Assembly: GCA_963989385.1 (NCBI GenBank) | Contig: OZ022506.1 | Span: forward strand, 9,877,841 to 9,941,840 | Source of the DNA: Ctena decussata | Lineage: Eukaryota; Mollusca; Bivalvia; Lucinida; Lucinidae | Length of the DNA: 64,000 nt | Direction: 5' to 3' | Shown: positions 27,501-42,500 of the stretch, one piece after another | Layout: each line of letters opens with the position of its first letter | Numbering within the stretch: the stretch's first letter is position 1 | The notes under the pieces: model-generated | What the model saw: only the letters and a program-made list of their open reading frames with translations | What the model was told of the DNA's origin: nothing | Database searches by the model: none | Made by a program: the position numbers and the translations under genes

Positions 27501-30500
27501 GTATGAACAGTAAAGACTCAGATCAGTCAGCACATCTGTGCAGCTATATCAGAGCCTTCCCTGAATGAACAAACAGTGCAGATTCAGATTAGCCTGCACT
27601 TTTTTGCAGTTTGATAATAGATTTCCTCGTCCACAAACATGTTTGAATCCTGGACTATCTGAAATGTGAAAAGCTACACCTCTGATAAATCTAAGCAGCT
27701 TAGTATTTACAGTAAGCATATGGTTTGAGGTCCTTTTTCCAGAAATGTCCATTATTTTTCGGCTTTAGCCGTATAACCCTACTATTGACTTACATTTCAA
27801 GTATTTCACTGGCCAATATAAATACACCCAGAATTTTGATATAAGTAGCTTTCTCTTTCTACTTTCAGTTCATTTGACTGTTGGCCTATAAACCGTGTCA
27901 TGATGAATCTAGATATTTCAGTCCAAATCGCTTTTTGCCAAAGAACATTTTGCCTGTTATGTTGACCCAGAAATCGAAGACAAAATTAATTGTTGCTGGC
28001 ATAGCTGATGTTGTGTTGGAACTGCGACACTTTAAAGGTTATATGAGGGGAGGTCAGCCAACCAATCCTCATTGTTATGTGCAACACAGACAGACACCAA
28101 TCAAAATTCAAACAGCATTTCCAAAATCGAAACCCAAACACCAACAACAAAGATGCATATCAACATGCGCATCTGTAAGATCTGATGAGCACATGTACCT
28201 GACTTATACATATTACAACACACACTTCTATTCAATCTAAGCCCATTATCTTTTTTTAAGACATTTCTTGTTTCATGTCAGATAAGGAGTAACATGGATA
28301 ATTAAGGAATTTTCCATAAAAACATGTTACGACATTGTGCCTTAGCAAACTGTGTAGATCTGTAGCCAATGTGCAGTATGATTTGGGTCTGTACTGTCTG
28401 CAAAATCTTTATATTACAACCCCACTGCAAAAATAAAATAAATTGGTAAAATGTATATGTGAGTTTTCCATTCTGCAGAGCTTTATTGGGCACATCATTA
28501 AGCGGTAATTGGAACAATTGGCATGCCAACAGATTTAAGAACATTAGTTAAAGTAAAAGAGGACGACCATAGCTAATGTTGTTAATAGAACTTGTGTGTG
28601 GTCAGACCCAGTTGCTTGTACTATTTGCAGCAATAAAATATGTTTAAACTGAGAGTAAAAGTGTTGGGAATAATAACAGTTTAAACAACATCATGTAGTT
28701 TCCAACTATATGGCATTGGTGACAAGCAATGGCTCTGATCAGACTGCACTTAAGTGCAGTCTGATCACTGCCTTCCCTTGTCACCTCCATTTTCTATAGA
28801 GTGACATATGCCAAAAAGCCAGTGGTGAGGTTTCTGATTACCTTGTGTGTAAATGAGAAGAATGACTGGAATGTCACATGACAAAATTGCCACATTGTTA
28901 GAAGTCATATGACATGGCTCAAATTTAGTACTATGTGATCAATACTTTCATATAAACAGTTGTAGTTACCAGTCAGACATATCTGTCACATGTTGCTGCA
29001 TCTGGAGGTCAAACTGTTCCACAAGATATTTGGTGAGCTTTTTAACGTCCCTCCCTTCCGCCAAAGCCTCTAAGTATCGCAACAAACCCCCTGTCTGAAA
29101 TACATGGTTTATGATGACTCTATGAAGTTTCACAGGAAACAACTCAGCCATTTTCATTTATGTCTCCCTTCTCTACAGGGATCCACTCTTAAAGGGGAGA
29201 TTTTGCTCCCCTAGGAGCAAATTCTTTCCATTAAGAGTAGATCCCATTTTGGAAAGGAGTGGATGTAGTGTAGTGGATAACACTCCGGACTACCAATCCA
29301 GGGGTTGCAAGATTGATTTCGGTTTCTCCAGTCTTTCCGATTAGACTTTAAACCGAGGTTCCCTCTCCATATGACCTCGTTGTTGGTGGGACGTTAAACC
29401 CGAGTTCACTCACTCACCCATTTTGGAAAGGCTATGTTGTTCAGGGAAGCAAGAAGGAAGTCACAAGAGTTGTCCCCTTTTGTAGCAAGAATGAATTTTG
29501 CAAAAACAAGCAAGATCAGAACAATGTCACAAAACAGAGCTAAAACAAGAAAACTTGATGCAAAGTTCACACCCCTGCCACGAAAGATTATAATACAGGA
29601 AAAATAATATTCAGGCCTCGCTTCTGCTAGCTGCAAGCAAGACAAAAATGGTGGAAAAACGTGGAGGTATAATCATATATCTTAAGCAAGTAGTCTTATG
29701 CACTCCTCAAAATATTTAAAGGAGCATCTAATATTATTTTTCATAGATGACAGTGCAATACATCCCCACTTTGAGAGGCATTTACTTTCCACTGACAAAG
29801 AAATAGAATTTTTAATAATTCAGCCGATTTTTTAAGGAGGGTCGAGGTTTTTGACTGCATAAGATTTGATCCAGTATTTATCCTGCCCATGTCCATTGTC
29901 TGATTTTTGTAAAGATGGAATTTCAGTAACAACAAAAATTTCGCAGAATGCTATGTCACACCTGCTGTGTGCCTTCACATTAAGAACTCAATAAATATAC
30001 CAAGTGGTTCTGGAGAAAAAAGTTGATTTATTGGTTTTGCTATTTTTAGTAACAAAGACCATCATGGATTCTGGACCCACCTGAATTTTATCATTCTGAA
30101 GCCCTGCAGTCTGATCATGCTGCATGTGAAATTTGAGAACCATGGATGCAGTGGTTTCAGAGAATAAGTCATTTGAATGGACTTAAATGCTAGGGTTGAC
30201 GTAAATTATTCTAAGGTCGACGTAAGGTCACTGTGACCTAATTCTGCCACAGATTTTTTTCGTTTGATAATTCTGAATACTAAGGTCCCACTTATGCTTC
30301 ATACAAAATTTCAGCCAAATAGACCAAGTGGTTCTGGAGAAAAAGTTGATTTTATTGGTTTTGCTATTTTTAGTAGTGGCGACCATCTTGGATTCTCAAC
30401 GATTGAATTTTACCATTCTGCAGCCCTGCAGTCCGATCATGCTGCATGTGAAATTTGAGAACCATGAATGCAGTGGTTTCAGAGAGTAAGTCATTTGAAT

Positions 30501-33500
30501 GGACTTAAATGCTAGGGTCGAAGTAAATTATTCTAGGGTCGACGTAAGGTCACTGTGACCGAATTCTGCTACAGATTTTTTTCGTTTTTATAATTCTGAA
30601 TACTAAGTTCCCTCTTATGCTTCATACAAAATTTCAGCCAAATATACCAAGAGGTTTTGGAGAAAAAGTTGATGTTATTGGTTTTGCTATTTTTAGTATC
30701 AAAGACCATCATGGATTCTCGACCCGCCTGAATTTTATCATTCTGAAGCCATGCAGTCTGATCATGCTGCATGTGAAATTTGAGAACCATGGATGCAGTG
30801 GTTTCAGAGAATAAGTCTTTTGAATGGACTAAAATGCTAGGGTCGACGTAAATTGTGAACGGATGGATGGATGGAAAAACGGATGCCTATATCGCACCTT
30901 GCTTAAGCAGGTGCGACAAAAATGCAATTTTTTCAGATCTGGTGAAAAAAATAAAAGTTCAACCAAAATCAAAATGACCATTTTGTGTATGTCACTTAAT
31001 GTGTTACGAGGTGACTTGTTCGAAATGATCACTTAAAGTTCAAGTTTATGATTTTTATAGACTTCCAGAAAATGCCTTCTCTTCAGAAAATTCAAAAATT
31101 GCAAAATTTGTTCCATGAAAATGAGTAGGGCATCAGTTGCATTAAAATCTTTGCAGTCATAAACTTCAATATTTTTTTTGAAAATGCTGCAAATGAATGA
31201 GAACTTCTTGACAACTGGAAGTTAATTTTATGGATCACTGACCTGGGTACATGTTGTAGTAATGTCTGTGGGAAAATATCAGCTGCTCCTCTAAATATTT
31301 TGAGTAGTGTACATAAGAGCATAACTTAACCCAAAATTGTTCTGGAGAAGTGTGTGTACTGAGGACCATTATCTGATGACTAATGGATCCGTATCATACA
31401 GAGGTACAGATATAACTTAACCCAAAATTGTTCTGGAGAAGTGTGTGTGCTGAGGACCCTTATCTCATGACTAATGGATCCGTATCATACAGAGGTTCAG
31501 ATATGAGTGGTTTTTGAGCGAGTCAGAATTTGACTTGTGCTTCATTCAAGGCTATCAGTGAGCTCAAAACTTACTACAATAGCATCAGCTTCATGTAGTG
31601 TGAGATCAAACTTTGTCATCAAACTTTCTCTCAGCTCTGCTGGCAGGGCAGGTAACTCTTCTCTCAACTTGTCTATAAGAACAACCTCACCAGACTTGGT
31701 TATGTCGACACTGTCTGAGGTGTAAAGGTGTAGTGGTGGTAGGTTGGGCTCTGGCATGAAGCGGTAGTCCTGTTTCATCTCCTTGTCTCTCATTGGCACT
31801 GTCTCACTGCAAAGACAGTCATATGCTTATCCATGTATCACTGTAAATCAAATATGAGCCGCGACACAACAAAACCAACAATGTGGTTGTGCACCCAGCA
31901 CAGACTCAGATCAGCCTGGGCATCTGCCTGGTCTGATCAGACTCTTGGCTAAGTGCTTAAAGGGTAGCTAAGGGTCTATGCTACCTCCATGTGGACAGCG
32001 AAGACTCTGATCAGTCTGGGCAGATGCCCAGTCTGATATGAGTCTGTGCTGGGCGCACAACCACTTTGTTGGTTTTCGAGTGTCAAACTCATATACTCAT
32101 CACTGCCTTACAAGACATATATTAATACCCTTATTAATACTCCACTGGTAATATATTCACATTCTTATCTCAGTAGACAGATTCATACAAGCCACGACAC
32201 AACAAAACCAACAAAGTGGCATTTGTGCCCTGCAAAGACTCACATCAATCAAGGCATCCAACCAGTCTAATCAGGAGCTAGCGTAGACCCTTAGCTACCC
32301 TTTAAGCATACAGCATAGACTTTGATCAGACTCGGCTGCTGCCCAGGCTGATCTGAGTCTTTGCTGGGCACACATACCACTTTGTTGGTTTTGTCATGTT
32401 GCAGCTCCATTATAATTATCACTGCTTCTCTTGCAACCCCATCATTGATTATTTTTCTCACCCTTGTTTTATAAAACAGAATATTTTTTGAATTCTTAAC
32501 TTCTTGTTGAGTCCATTCCTATAAACTTGAAGCTAAGTTTATATTAATAGTTTGACATATGTGCTAATTTCACCTTGTGCATGCATTTTTCATGATTGGC
32601 AGCTAATAAGAAATCTACAGTGACACTTCCTGTACATCACTGGGTGTCAATTTCATATTCTGCATGCAATTTACATGACAGGTTGTAAGTTGATTTGCTG
32701 ATTTAAAGTGTGTAATTAATTGGGCTGTACTATATAGCAATAATTGGCATTTTGAGACAGCTTTCTGAGCCTAGGCCGAGATAGCAGGCCGAGATAGAAA
32801 AATCTCAGACACCTCTAGAAAAGGAAATCCTTGTCCAATGGGTGAGAAAGGGTTTTCTCACCCATTGAACAAGAATATCCCTTTCTAGAGGTGTCCCAGT
32901 TTTTTTTTATCTCTGCCTGCTATCTCAGCCTCAGCTCAGAAAGCTGTCTCAAAATGCCAATCATTGCTATATAGTATAGCCCAGCTAATTACACACTTAA
33001 TTTAACAAATCAACTTGCTACTACCTGTCATGTAAATTTCATGCAAAATAAAATTGACAGCCAATGATGTGCATGAGGTGTCACTGTAAATTTCTGATTA
33101 GCTGCCAGTCATGAAAAATGTATGCACAAGGTGAAATTAACACATGTCAGAACTATTAACAGAAAATTAGCTTAAAGTTTATAGGTATGGCTTCAACAAG
33201 AAGTTAAGGTGTTCAATGAATAGTCTGTTCTATAAAATATAATGGGTGAAAAAAATAATTAATGATGGGGTTGAGGCCTCAACAAGGAAATCTCAGGCTA
33301 GTTTTCAGATTATTTAGTCTCTTGCTCGGCAAGCCTCGCATAAGACTTAATAATCTGAAAATAAGCCTGAGATTTCCTTATCTTGGCCTCAACCCCATCA
33401 TAGGTTCAAATAGTTTCCTCTGTAAATGTTATTTATGAAATCACCTGCTATATAAATATACCTTTTAACTAGTTTTGAGAATAAATATACACAAAATTGA

Positions 33501-36500
33501 ATGAGCAGCTAGTTTAACACATGTTTTCTATCTAAACTTGCACTAGGCTCAGCAGTGCATTTTCTGGCCCAGAGGTTATAAAACTTGAGTACATTCTCAA
33601 ACTCAAAATAAAGCACACTGATTGGCTGCTTCTGAGCACAGCACATGCTCAGAAGGGGCCAATCAGTGTGCTTTATTTTGAGTTTGAGATTATTTTCAAG
33701 TTTTATATCCTCAAACCCTGGAAGTAAGACATGAGTTTGAGATTATTTTCAAGTTTTATATCCTCAAACCCTGGAAGTAAGACATGCAGTAGCATGAACT
33801 TTTTTTTGATAAAAAACACACACTAAAACTGTGCAATTAAAGCCAACTAAATTCATAATCAGCGATTAAATTTCCAGCTATACCAAACAGATGATTTTTT
33901 ATTTTCACAAAACTTTTTTTCTTATTTAGGAGAATGGGTACACTTTCAGGGCAAGCAACTCTACCAGCTTTTATTTTGCCTCCCTTTTCAATAAGGGTCA
34001 ACTCTTTAAGGAAAGAATTTATCCCCTAGGAGCAAATTCTTTCCTTTATGAGTAGACTTCATAAAAGGGCTTCTCTGTCCAGGGAAGGGAAGCAAACAGG
34101 AAGTCACCATAGTTGTCCCCCCTCTGTAACATGACAAAAAATTAAGTGTATTCATACCCCTCAAAAGAGTCAACTCTGAATAAACAGATGCAACAAGGAC
34201 AGTTTTCCTGTCTTGTCAGGGGTCGTATTTATAAAACGACTTAAGTCGTTGCAAATGCTGTTGCTAAGGCTAATTTTATTCTTAAATAGACTGTTCCTCC
34301 AGATCAAAGGACCTCTGACAGTTTCAATGCAAATTTGCCTATTTTTCGAAAAATAACTACAGCTTCCATGGGAAGCCAATGTTGATGATTTTAGCATTAA
34401 CATGTAGACTTATGCATTCTAAAGTAGTTTTCATATTGATTTTGAAAAAGCATCACGTCTGCAGACTAAATCTCACTGACTTTCTCAAGAGGGGTAGGTG
34501 GAATTTTCGGTCATCTAAAATACATCAAATTTTCGATTTTTCTTATTTACTAAATTTTATTTTGATAAACATGCTTGAAATAATGTAAACACTACACCTG
34601 CATATAGCATGCAAAATTATGTAAATAAAAAGTATGCTAGCCTGATTTTAAGATGCAAAGGGTCTAATTACCCCACCCACTTTTCAGTTTTTCAACTGTA
34701 GACTATCATTTCCCCCCGTGCCTCAGCTTGCCACTCACACATAATGTGTATATTGACAGTACACACATACATGCAAAGTGGCTAGCTGAGGCACGGGGGG
34801 AAAAGTATCTTTATAAAACTTTTCCTATTTTCCATACATTTAATTATAAAAACTTGCATTTCACACCAAAAATCTCAGTCTATGTGTTTAATAACCGAAA
34901 AATTGTTTTTGTGCCTATTAAAGGGAGTTCCGAGGAAAACATTTCAGTGGAAATTTTGAAGTATACCAAAAGTTCATTTTTGATCACTTTTATAGGCAAA
35001 TTTACATTACAACTGTCAGAGGTCCTTTCATAGTTGTAGGGAATCTCCTTCATAGAAATTTAGCCTTAGCAACAGCATAGCAACCACTTAAGCCATTTTA
35101 TAAATAAGGCCCCAGGTCCATAAAAATTTCCATGACCATATTTCTGCTAATAAACGCCCCCTCTCTACTAAGCACCCCTATACCTTTCTCCTTTGAAAAA
35201 GTGGCAAATTCCACTGAGATTAGCTTTAGACCTTCAAAATTTGTAAATTGGCCAAATTTTTCTTAAGAATGCCATTACAGGACCTGTAAATTGCTTCATT
35301 CCCAGGGATCTATTTGATGAAAAAGAAAAAAATACAGTATTTATCTTGACTTACTCTGTTTCAATGTCAAAAGATCTTGTTTCATTCACCACCTCTCCTC
35401 CCGCCTCCAGTACACCAATCTGTCGCTCTATCTCATAATCTATCAATGAAGAACACATATGAGCCACGACACGAGAAAACCAACAAAGAGGTTGTGTGCC
35501 CTGCGCAGACTCAGATCAGCCTGGGCATCCGCCCAGTCTGATCAGAGTCTTTGCTGTCCGCATGAACGTAGCTACCCTTTAAGCACTCAGCAAAGAGTCT
35601 GATCAGACTGGGCAGATGCCCAGGCTGATCTGAGTCTGCACTGGGCGCACAACCACTTTGTTGGTTTTCTAGTGTCACAGCTCAACTATGAAGAATAATC
35701 ATTTCAACCTGACAAACCATATTTATTTGGCTATAAAATGCTGTCTTTATCCTTGAGAATGACCCCAATACCTCAACCAGTTAGGGGATAACTGTACTCA
35801 AATTTGTAATTTGGGGAGGTAAATCCTTGGTTTGATGGTTGTAAATTTCGTTTTATGTTGACGCATCAGCAGAGCCGTAAAATGCAATTTGCGGCCATAA
35901 AACCGACGATTTATCTCCCCTAATGACAATTTTCAATACAATTATCCCCATTCTAATGCACTTTTTCACATTCTTACTTTTCAAAGTGTCTTTTTTTCCA
36001 TCCATTGCAAGCACTTTCAGCAAAGTAAAACCAAATGTCAGCCAATGAGAACTGATGTTTTATATTAACATCAGGTAAGCGACAGTATATCGCAGAATAT
36101 ACTGTTGCACACTTTTGACGTTATCCTGTCTGATGTCGCTTTATATTTGTAAGTGCATTAGAATCTAGTATAATTCTTTTGTATAATGGTTTTATTTTAT
36201 TACTTTTCAAAACACTTCCAAAATTTCAGATCTGTCTTTTAAAGATTGTCTCCCTCATTAATTTCATGTTTTCAGAAACAAATATTTTAACAAAATTTCG
36301 TTAGACAATACGTAATAGTCTCATAATTAACCGTACAAGTTTTGAGAAAATGCATGCTTATTCGATAAATGAATGAAAAATAATCTTCAAATTAAAATGC
36401 AAACTACCTATTTCCTCACTGCCAGTAAGAATATCAATTTTGACCACGTGTGTCATGTGATCAGGTAGAGGTATTTTTCTTATTCGTGCACGTGATTGTG

Positions 36501-39500
36501 ACGTATGAATAAATTATTTTTATCCAATAATGCGATTTCAACCGCGGTCCACGGTTGTATAAAAATTTATCTTATTTTATGTTTAAAGTCACTTTTATCA
36601 AATATTATTATCTAAACTCTAATTCAACTGTATAGTTAGACCATGTCGGAGGTATTGCATGAAATATTTCATCAAATCATTTTTGTTATTATCATAGAGG
36701 GAGTAAATCTTTAAGTTGGATCAAGATTTTTTAGAATGGTTCTGAATGGGAAAAACTTGAGTTTGTCAAACTTTTCCTTATTAAAGGTCTAATTTCATTT
36801 CAAATATGGAAGGATCCATTCCATGTATTTTAAAAGTAAAGGTTTAACAATCCCAATTTTTAAAATTTGATGAGATATTTGAAAGAGCAAGATAACACAA
36901 CAATAATGAGTTTCATTGGTGCTAATGCTAAGACTTGGACAGGTCACTGTGTGTACTGTGTACAATGAAAAGTCACATCAGTCTGATCAGTTTTTAATCT
37001 TTAGATTCCCAAGGAGTCAGAGAGAGTGTGATGGCTGCACCAGTTTTCGGGGTATTATCATTTTTTTGCAACACAAAAACTGTGTAATAAAGATCACAAA
37101 CTGTTTGTTTTCAATACCAATTACCAAAGTGGCTGAAATACTAGCTTTCCCTTCAAGAAGTAGAGAATAAACATGGTTGTGCGTATTATGAAATTGCCTC
37201 TAGTTATGCCCCTGGTGAGTGTGTTAAGATTTAATGTCTCTACCTCATTAATTAGGATCCTAATTCATAATAATATGAAAAAGTCTTAAATTGTCGCATA
37301 TTCCAAATCCGTTTAACAATTGAAAGAACTATGATAATTTCTATATAGTATGCGTAGACGTACACCTTAACTGTCTCGTCCTCAAAATTTCGATTTCCTG
37401 TGGCTCTAAGATTGTCAACAGAGTACTTGCCTTTTTCTGTCGATATAGCAATGGTAACCGTATGCTTTAGCAACGATATCTTCGTTGGAGAAAACAGTAT
37501 TACACATATTCCAAAACACAAGTTACGTGAATATAGTAAAACTAACACAGTCATTGATAAACTTTGCTGGTCATCTTTTCACGTGTTTTAAATGGGACGG
37601 ATTGACCCATTTTTATGTAGGGCTGTGTCACGCAGGTTAAATGAAAGTCTTGGAGAATTTATATCTTTAGGTAGCGCAAAAGGGATGGCCGTGATCAGAA
37701 GTGGATAATTTTATAAATAAGTTGCCAAGTTAGATTAATAACGGCCTTTACACGATTTTTGTTAAGAGTGCATAATTGGTGCTTACCCTACAGAAAGTAG
37801 ACCCGTCAATAAAATAGAGGTCGCTCGCTGATGCTAGTACAGTTGATGGTCAAAAGTAAGTTTTAATTCAGGGGGGATCAGCTGTTTGGCGGTATTATTG
37901 ATGCGTGAAAGTCCGATTTTAAAAATAAAGTTAATTATTGTTTCTACCCTCCCCTTTTAAGTTTAGTTAGGTAGGAAACAGACTCTGAGATGCGAAGTCT
38001 GGTTGGGGCCTATAAGGATGATGAGTGTCTGGATAGTGTATATGGGAAAGGTGGACCCAGCGGGCACACTGCATTGGATCAATGTTGAACCAACGTTAAG
38101 TTAGTGTTGGTTCAAAATTGACTCAATGTTGAGTGACCAAGGGGAGTAAAATTTCACAATGCCGATTGATACATGTATAAAGATAAAGGTTATGTTTGAT
38201 TAAACATTTCATGGGGATCGTCCGGGTGGTGGTGAGGATGCCAAATGGGCGGGGAATCGGTAATAGTTCTGGTTTTCCACAGGCACCTGACGGGCGGATT
38301 TATGTATTTAATATATATATCAGGCCTCATACTTTTCAGGCTTCTGCAGGATTTCAGGCTTTCATTTCTCGAATTTTACTTGATTTCAGGCTTCGATTTT
38401 TAAGTTTTCAGTGTTTTTTTTTTCCTGCTTAAAAAGGGCTATTTTAGGCTGCGAAAGCAGGCATTTCAGGCTTGGAAAAGCTTTGTCAGTATGAGGCCTG
38501 ACATAAAGCTGTAGCCCTGGCATGTCGGCACATGGCGTCGTATCGACGTCGATGCAACGAAATAACGTTTCACCGACGTCGTGAGATGGCTGTGGGTGCA
38601 TTTTTATTTTTACATAATAAATTCCGTCTTTTCTTGCTTTTTTTCTCTCTTGGTGTTGTCTGTATGCAGTTTTTGTTTGCTGATGGGGGACAGGCAGGCT
38701 TGAAATTGAGTCCTTCCGTCAGGTGCTAGAGATTTGTTTCAAATGGATGGTAAAACCGATCTTGACCGATGGATAAGGAAATGCCCAGATGATCCTCATG
38801 CTGCTTCATTAACTAACAAATGAGTGATCTATGGCACCTGAAGTGCTTCTGGAAAATGATGTATTTTATGGTAGGTTTCTTCTCTTTTCCTTCTTTCTTT
38901 TCTGATTTAATAACTTATTATCTGGGAAGCAAACTAGTAATCTGCAGAAATACTCAGAACCAGTCCGCGGTTGTATATTTTCTAGATTTTCTTAATAATG
39001 GCTGAAAATCTAAGTATTTTTTCTCAGAATTGTCAGGGATTGGGTAATGTCCTAAAGCGTAGAAGTTTGTTTAGGCATTTAAGGTCCAAAAAATATAATA
39101 TTATATGCTTACAAGATGTTCATTTAGAAAGCCAACAGGAATCATATATTAGGGCGGAATGGGGGTACAGTGCGTATATGAGTGCTTTTTCGAGTAACTC
39201 CAGGGGCGTTTTGACCCTAATGAACAATAATTTTGAACATACAGTGGAAAAGGTAAAGACAGATCAATCTGGTAATTTTATTATTCTAGGTATTGATATT
39301 CAAGGTAAAAAAATTACGCTAGTTAATCTGTATGGTCCAAACGAAGATAAGCCTCAATTTTATAATAATTTAAAACAAAAATATTTAGAACTTGAAAACG
39401 ATAATATAATATTGTGCGGAGACTGGAATTTGGTTTTAAACCCAAGTGTAGATACAAATAATTATGTACGCATAAATAATCCTCGGGCGAGACAAGAAGT

Positions 39501-42500
39501 TCTCAAGTTACTTGAGGAAGAAGATTTTGTAGATGCGTGGCGCGTCATGCATGAGGATGAAAAAGGGTTTACATGGAGTCGTAGAAATCCCGTTCGTAAA
39601 CAAGCGAGACTTGATTATTTTCTTGTAAATGAAAACATTTTCCCGTATGTATATGAAACAAGTATTATGCCAGGTTTTAGAACTGATCATTCTAGTATTT
39701 TATTGATTTTGAAATTACAAGACAGCGAAAGAGGGAGGGGGTATTGGAAATTAAACAACTCGTTATTAAAGGATAAAAAATATATACAGCTCGTAAAAGA
39801 AACTAAAAATGAAGTTAAATCAACATATATTAATCCTAATCAAGATATTAACGTTCCAGATGAGAACATGGTATTCGACATAAACGACCAGTTATTTTTA
39901 GAGACTTTGCTTTTAATTATTAGGAGGAAAACCATACAATATAGTTCGTTTAAAAAGAAAAAAAGCCAAGAAGAGGAACATAAGCTTGAAATTGAAATTA
40001 AAATAATTGAAAATGAAATAAACAACAACCTAGCTAATATTTCAGAAGAACACTTGCAAGAATACGAGCAAAAGAAAAACATTTTAAATGAAATAAGAAA
40101 CGAAACAAGAAATGTTACAGTATGTAACAGATGCCCCCGAAGGCCCCTTAAACTGACCTTTGACCCTGATTGTGACCTTGAACTTGGACAAGGCAGCCCA
40201 AATCTTGCCAAGTGAGATGCCTTTTTATCATGCTTTACCTTTCTGTGAAGTTTGATGAAATTTACTTCAGCAGTCTCCAGTCAGTTTGGAGATATAATCT
40301 GACCTGTGTGCCCTGATTATGAGCCTGACCTTTGGAACAGGAACCTAAATTTTGTTTGTGACATACCATCTCATTATGTATTACCATTTCAGGCAGTTTA
40401 ATTTAATACCGTTTGCTTAAGAAGTCTTTTTAGTAATTGGGGAGAAACAACCTTTGACCTCAGACTGTGACCCTGAACTTGAGATGAAAGCCTATATCTT
40501 GTGTGTGCCTTACCTTCTCATTAAGCTTCATCTTTCTGTGATGTTTAAGGAAACTTGCTTTGGTACATTTATGAGCATTTGTTGAGACACGATTGACATC
40601 TGACCCTAGATTGTGACCTTAACCTAGGGTTTGGGAATATAAATATTATGTGTGACAAACCTTCTCATTATGCTTTGTATTTCCGTGAAATTTGATGAAA
40701 TTCAGTCATGTAGTTTTAAAGTAATCGCAGAGACACTATTTGACCTCTAAGCCCCGACAGTGACCTTGACCTTGGGTTATATGGATATTGTATGTGACAA
40801 GTCTTCTCATTACTCTTTACATTTCTGTGAAATTTGATGAAATTCAGTTATGTAGTTTTAAAGTAATCTCAGAGACACTATTTGACCTCTAACCCCCGAC
40901 AGTGACCTTGACCTTGGGTGTGGGAACCAAACTCTTGTGCATGACACACCTTCTCATTGTGCTCTATCTATCTGTGAAGTTTCATCAACTTTGCTTCAGT
41001 AGTTTATAAGTTATAGCTGAGACACGATTTAAGACATGATTTGACCTTTGACCCAATTGTGACCTTGACCTTGGGCGTAGGAACCAAACTCTTGTGTGCG
41101 ACACACCTTCTCAATGTGCTTTATCTTTGTGTGAAGTTTCATCAATACACGATTTAAGACATGATTTGACCTTTGACCCAATTGTGACCTTGACCTTGGG
41201 CGTAGGAACCAAACTCTTGTGTGCGACACACCTTCTCAATGTGCTTTATCTTTGTGTGAAGTTTCATCAAATTTGCCTCAGTAGTTTTTAAGTTATGGCT
41301 GAGACACGATTTGTTACGGACGGACGGACTGACGGACGGACGGACGGTGCGATTTTAATATGCCACCCGAAGTCCCTTCGGGGGCATAAAAACCGAAGGT
41401 AGTATGTTAAGATCAAGAAGCAGGTACGAAGAACTAGGAGAAAAACCGACTAAATATTTTTTACAATTAGAAAATCGTAATTATATTAAAAAATCGTAAT
41501 TATATTAATAAAGTCATGAACAAGCTAATAGATGAAAACAGCAATGAATTTAATGAAACGAAAAATATATTAAACTGTCAATTAAAATTTTATAAAAATT
41601 TATACGACGACATTAATTTGGTGGATGATACACCCCTTCAGAATATTTTGGGGGAAAACCCGTCTAAGTTATCTGACCACGATTCCAGTAAATTGGAAGG
41701 AGAAATTACATATATAGAATTAGCTATAGCTGTTCGAAATATGAAAAACAACAAAAGCCCTGGTTTGGATGGATTTACTGTGGAATTTTTTAAATTCTTT
41801 TGGAAGGATATTGGTACATTTATTTTGAGGTCACTAAACTATGGATATAGATCAGGGTCATTAAGCATTACTCAAAAGCAAGGTATTATTACGTGTTTAC
41901 CTAAACCTAATAAATCAAGAGAAAATTTAAAAAATTGGAGACCAATATCTTTGCTAAATGTAACCTACAAAATGGCATCTGCGGTTATCTCCAATAGACT
42001 GAAGCTAGTTTTACACAATTTAATACATGAGGATCAAAAAGGGTTTATATCTGGCCGTTTTATAGGAGAAAATATTAGGTTGATATACGATGTTTTATTT
42101 GAAACAAAGAATCAGAATATCCCGGGACTTTTACTGTCAATTGATTTTGAAAAAGCTTTTGACACGGTTAGTTGGAAATTTATATCGAAAACATTAGACT
42201 ATTTTAATTTTGGAGATTCAGTAAAAAGATGGATAAAGCTGTTTCAGAACGGGGCAGAAAGTAGTATATTACAAAATGGTTTTATTTCAGACTTTTTCCA
42301 TTTAAAAAGAGGCTGCAGACAAGGGGACCCTATATCACCTGATATTTTCCTATTATGTGCGGAAATTTTAGGACAAATGATAAGAAAAAATACAAATATA
42401 AAAGGTATCATAATTAATAATAAAGAATATAAAATAAGTCAGTATGCTGATGATACGCAGCTATTGCTGGACGGTTCGGAAAAATCACTAAAACCTACGT

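Noticed and set aside
27881..28240. 119-codon plus-strand frame
   Set aside because: No recognisable family, low-complexity composition, and position within a GATB intron on the opposite strand.
39840..40211. 123-codon minus-strand frame
   Set aside because: Antisense shadow of the Lys/Glu-rich LINE linker and of the inserted element.
40106..40215. C-terminal 36 residues of the LINE endonuclease frame
   Set aside because: They are encoded by the inserted family G element, not by the LINE.
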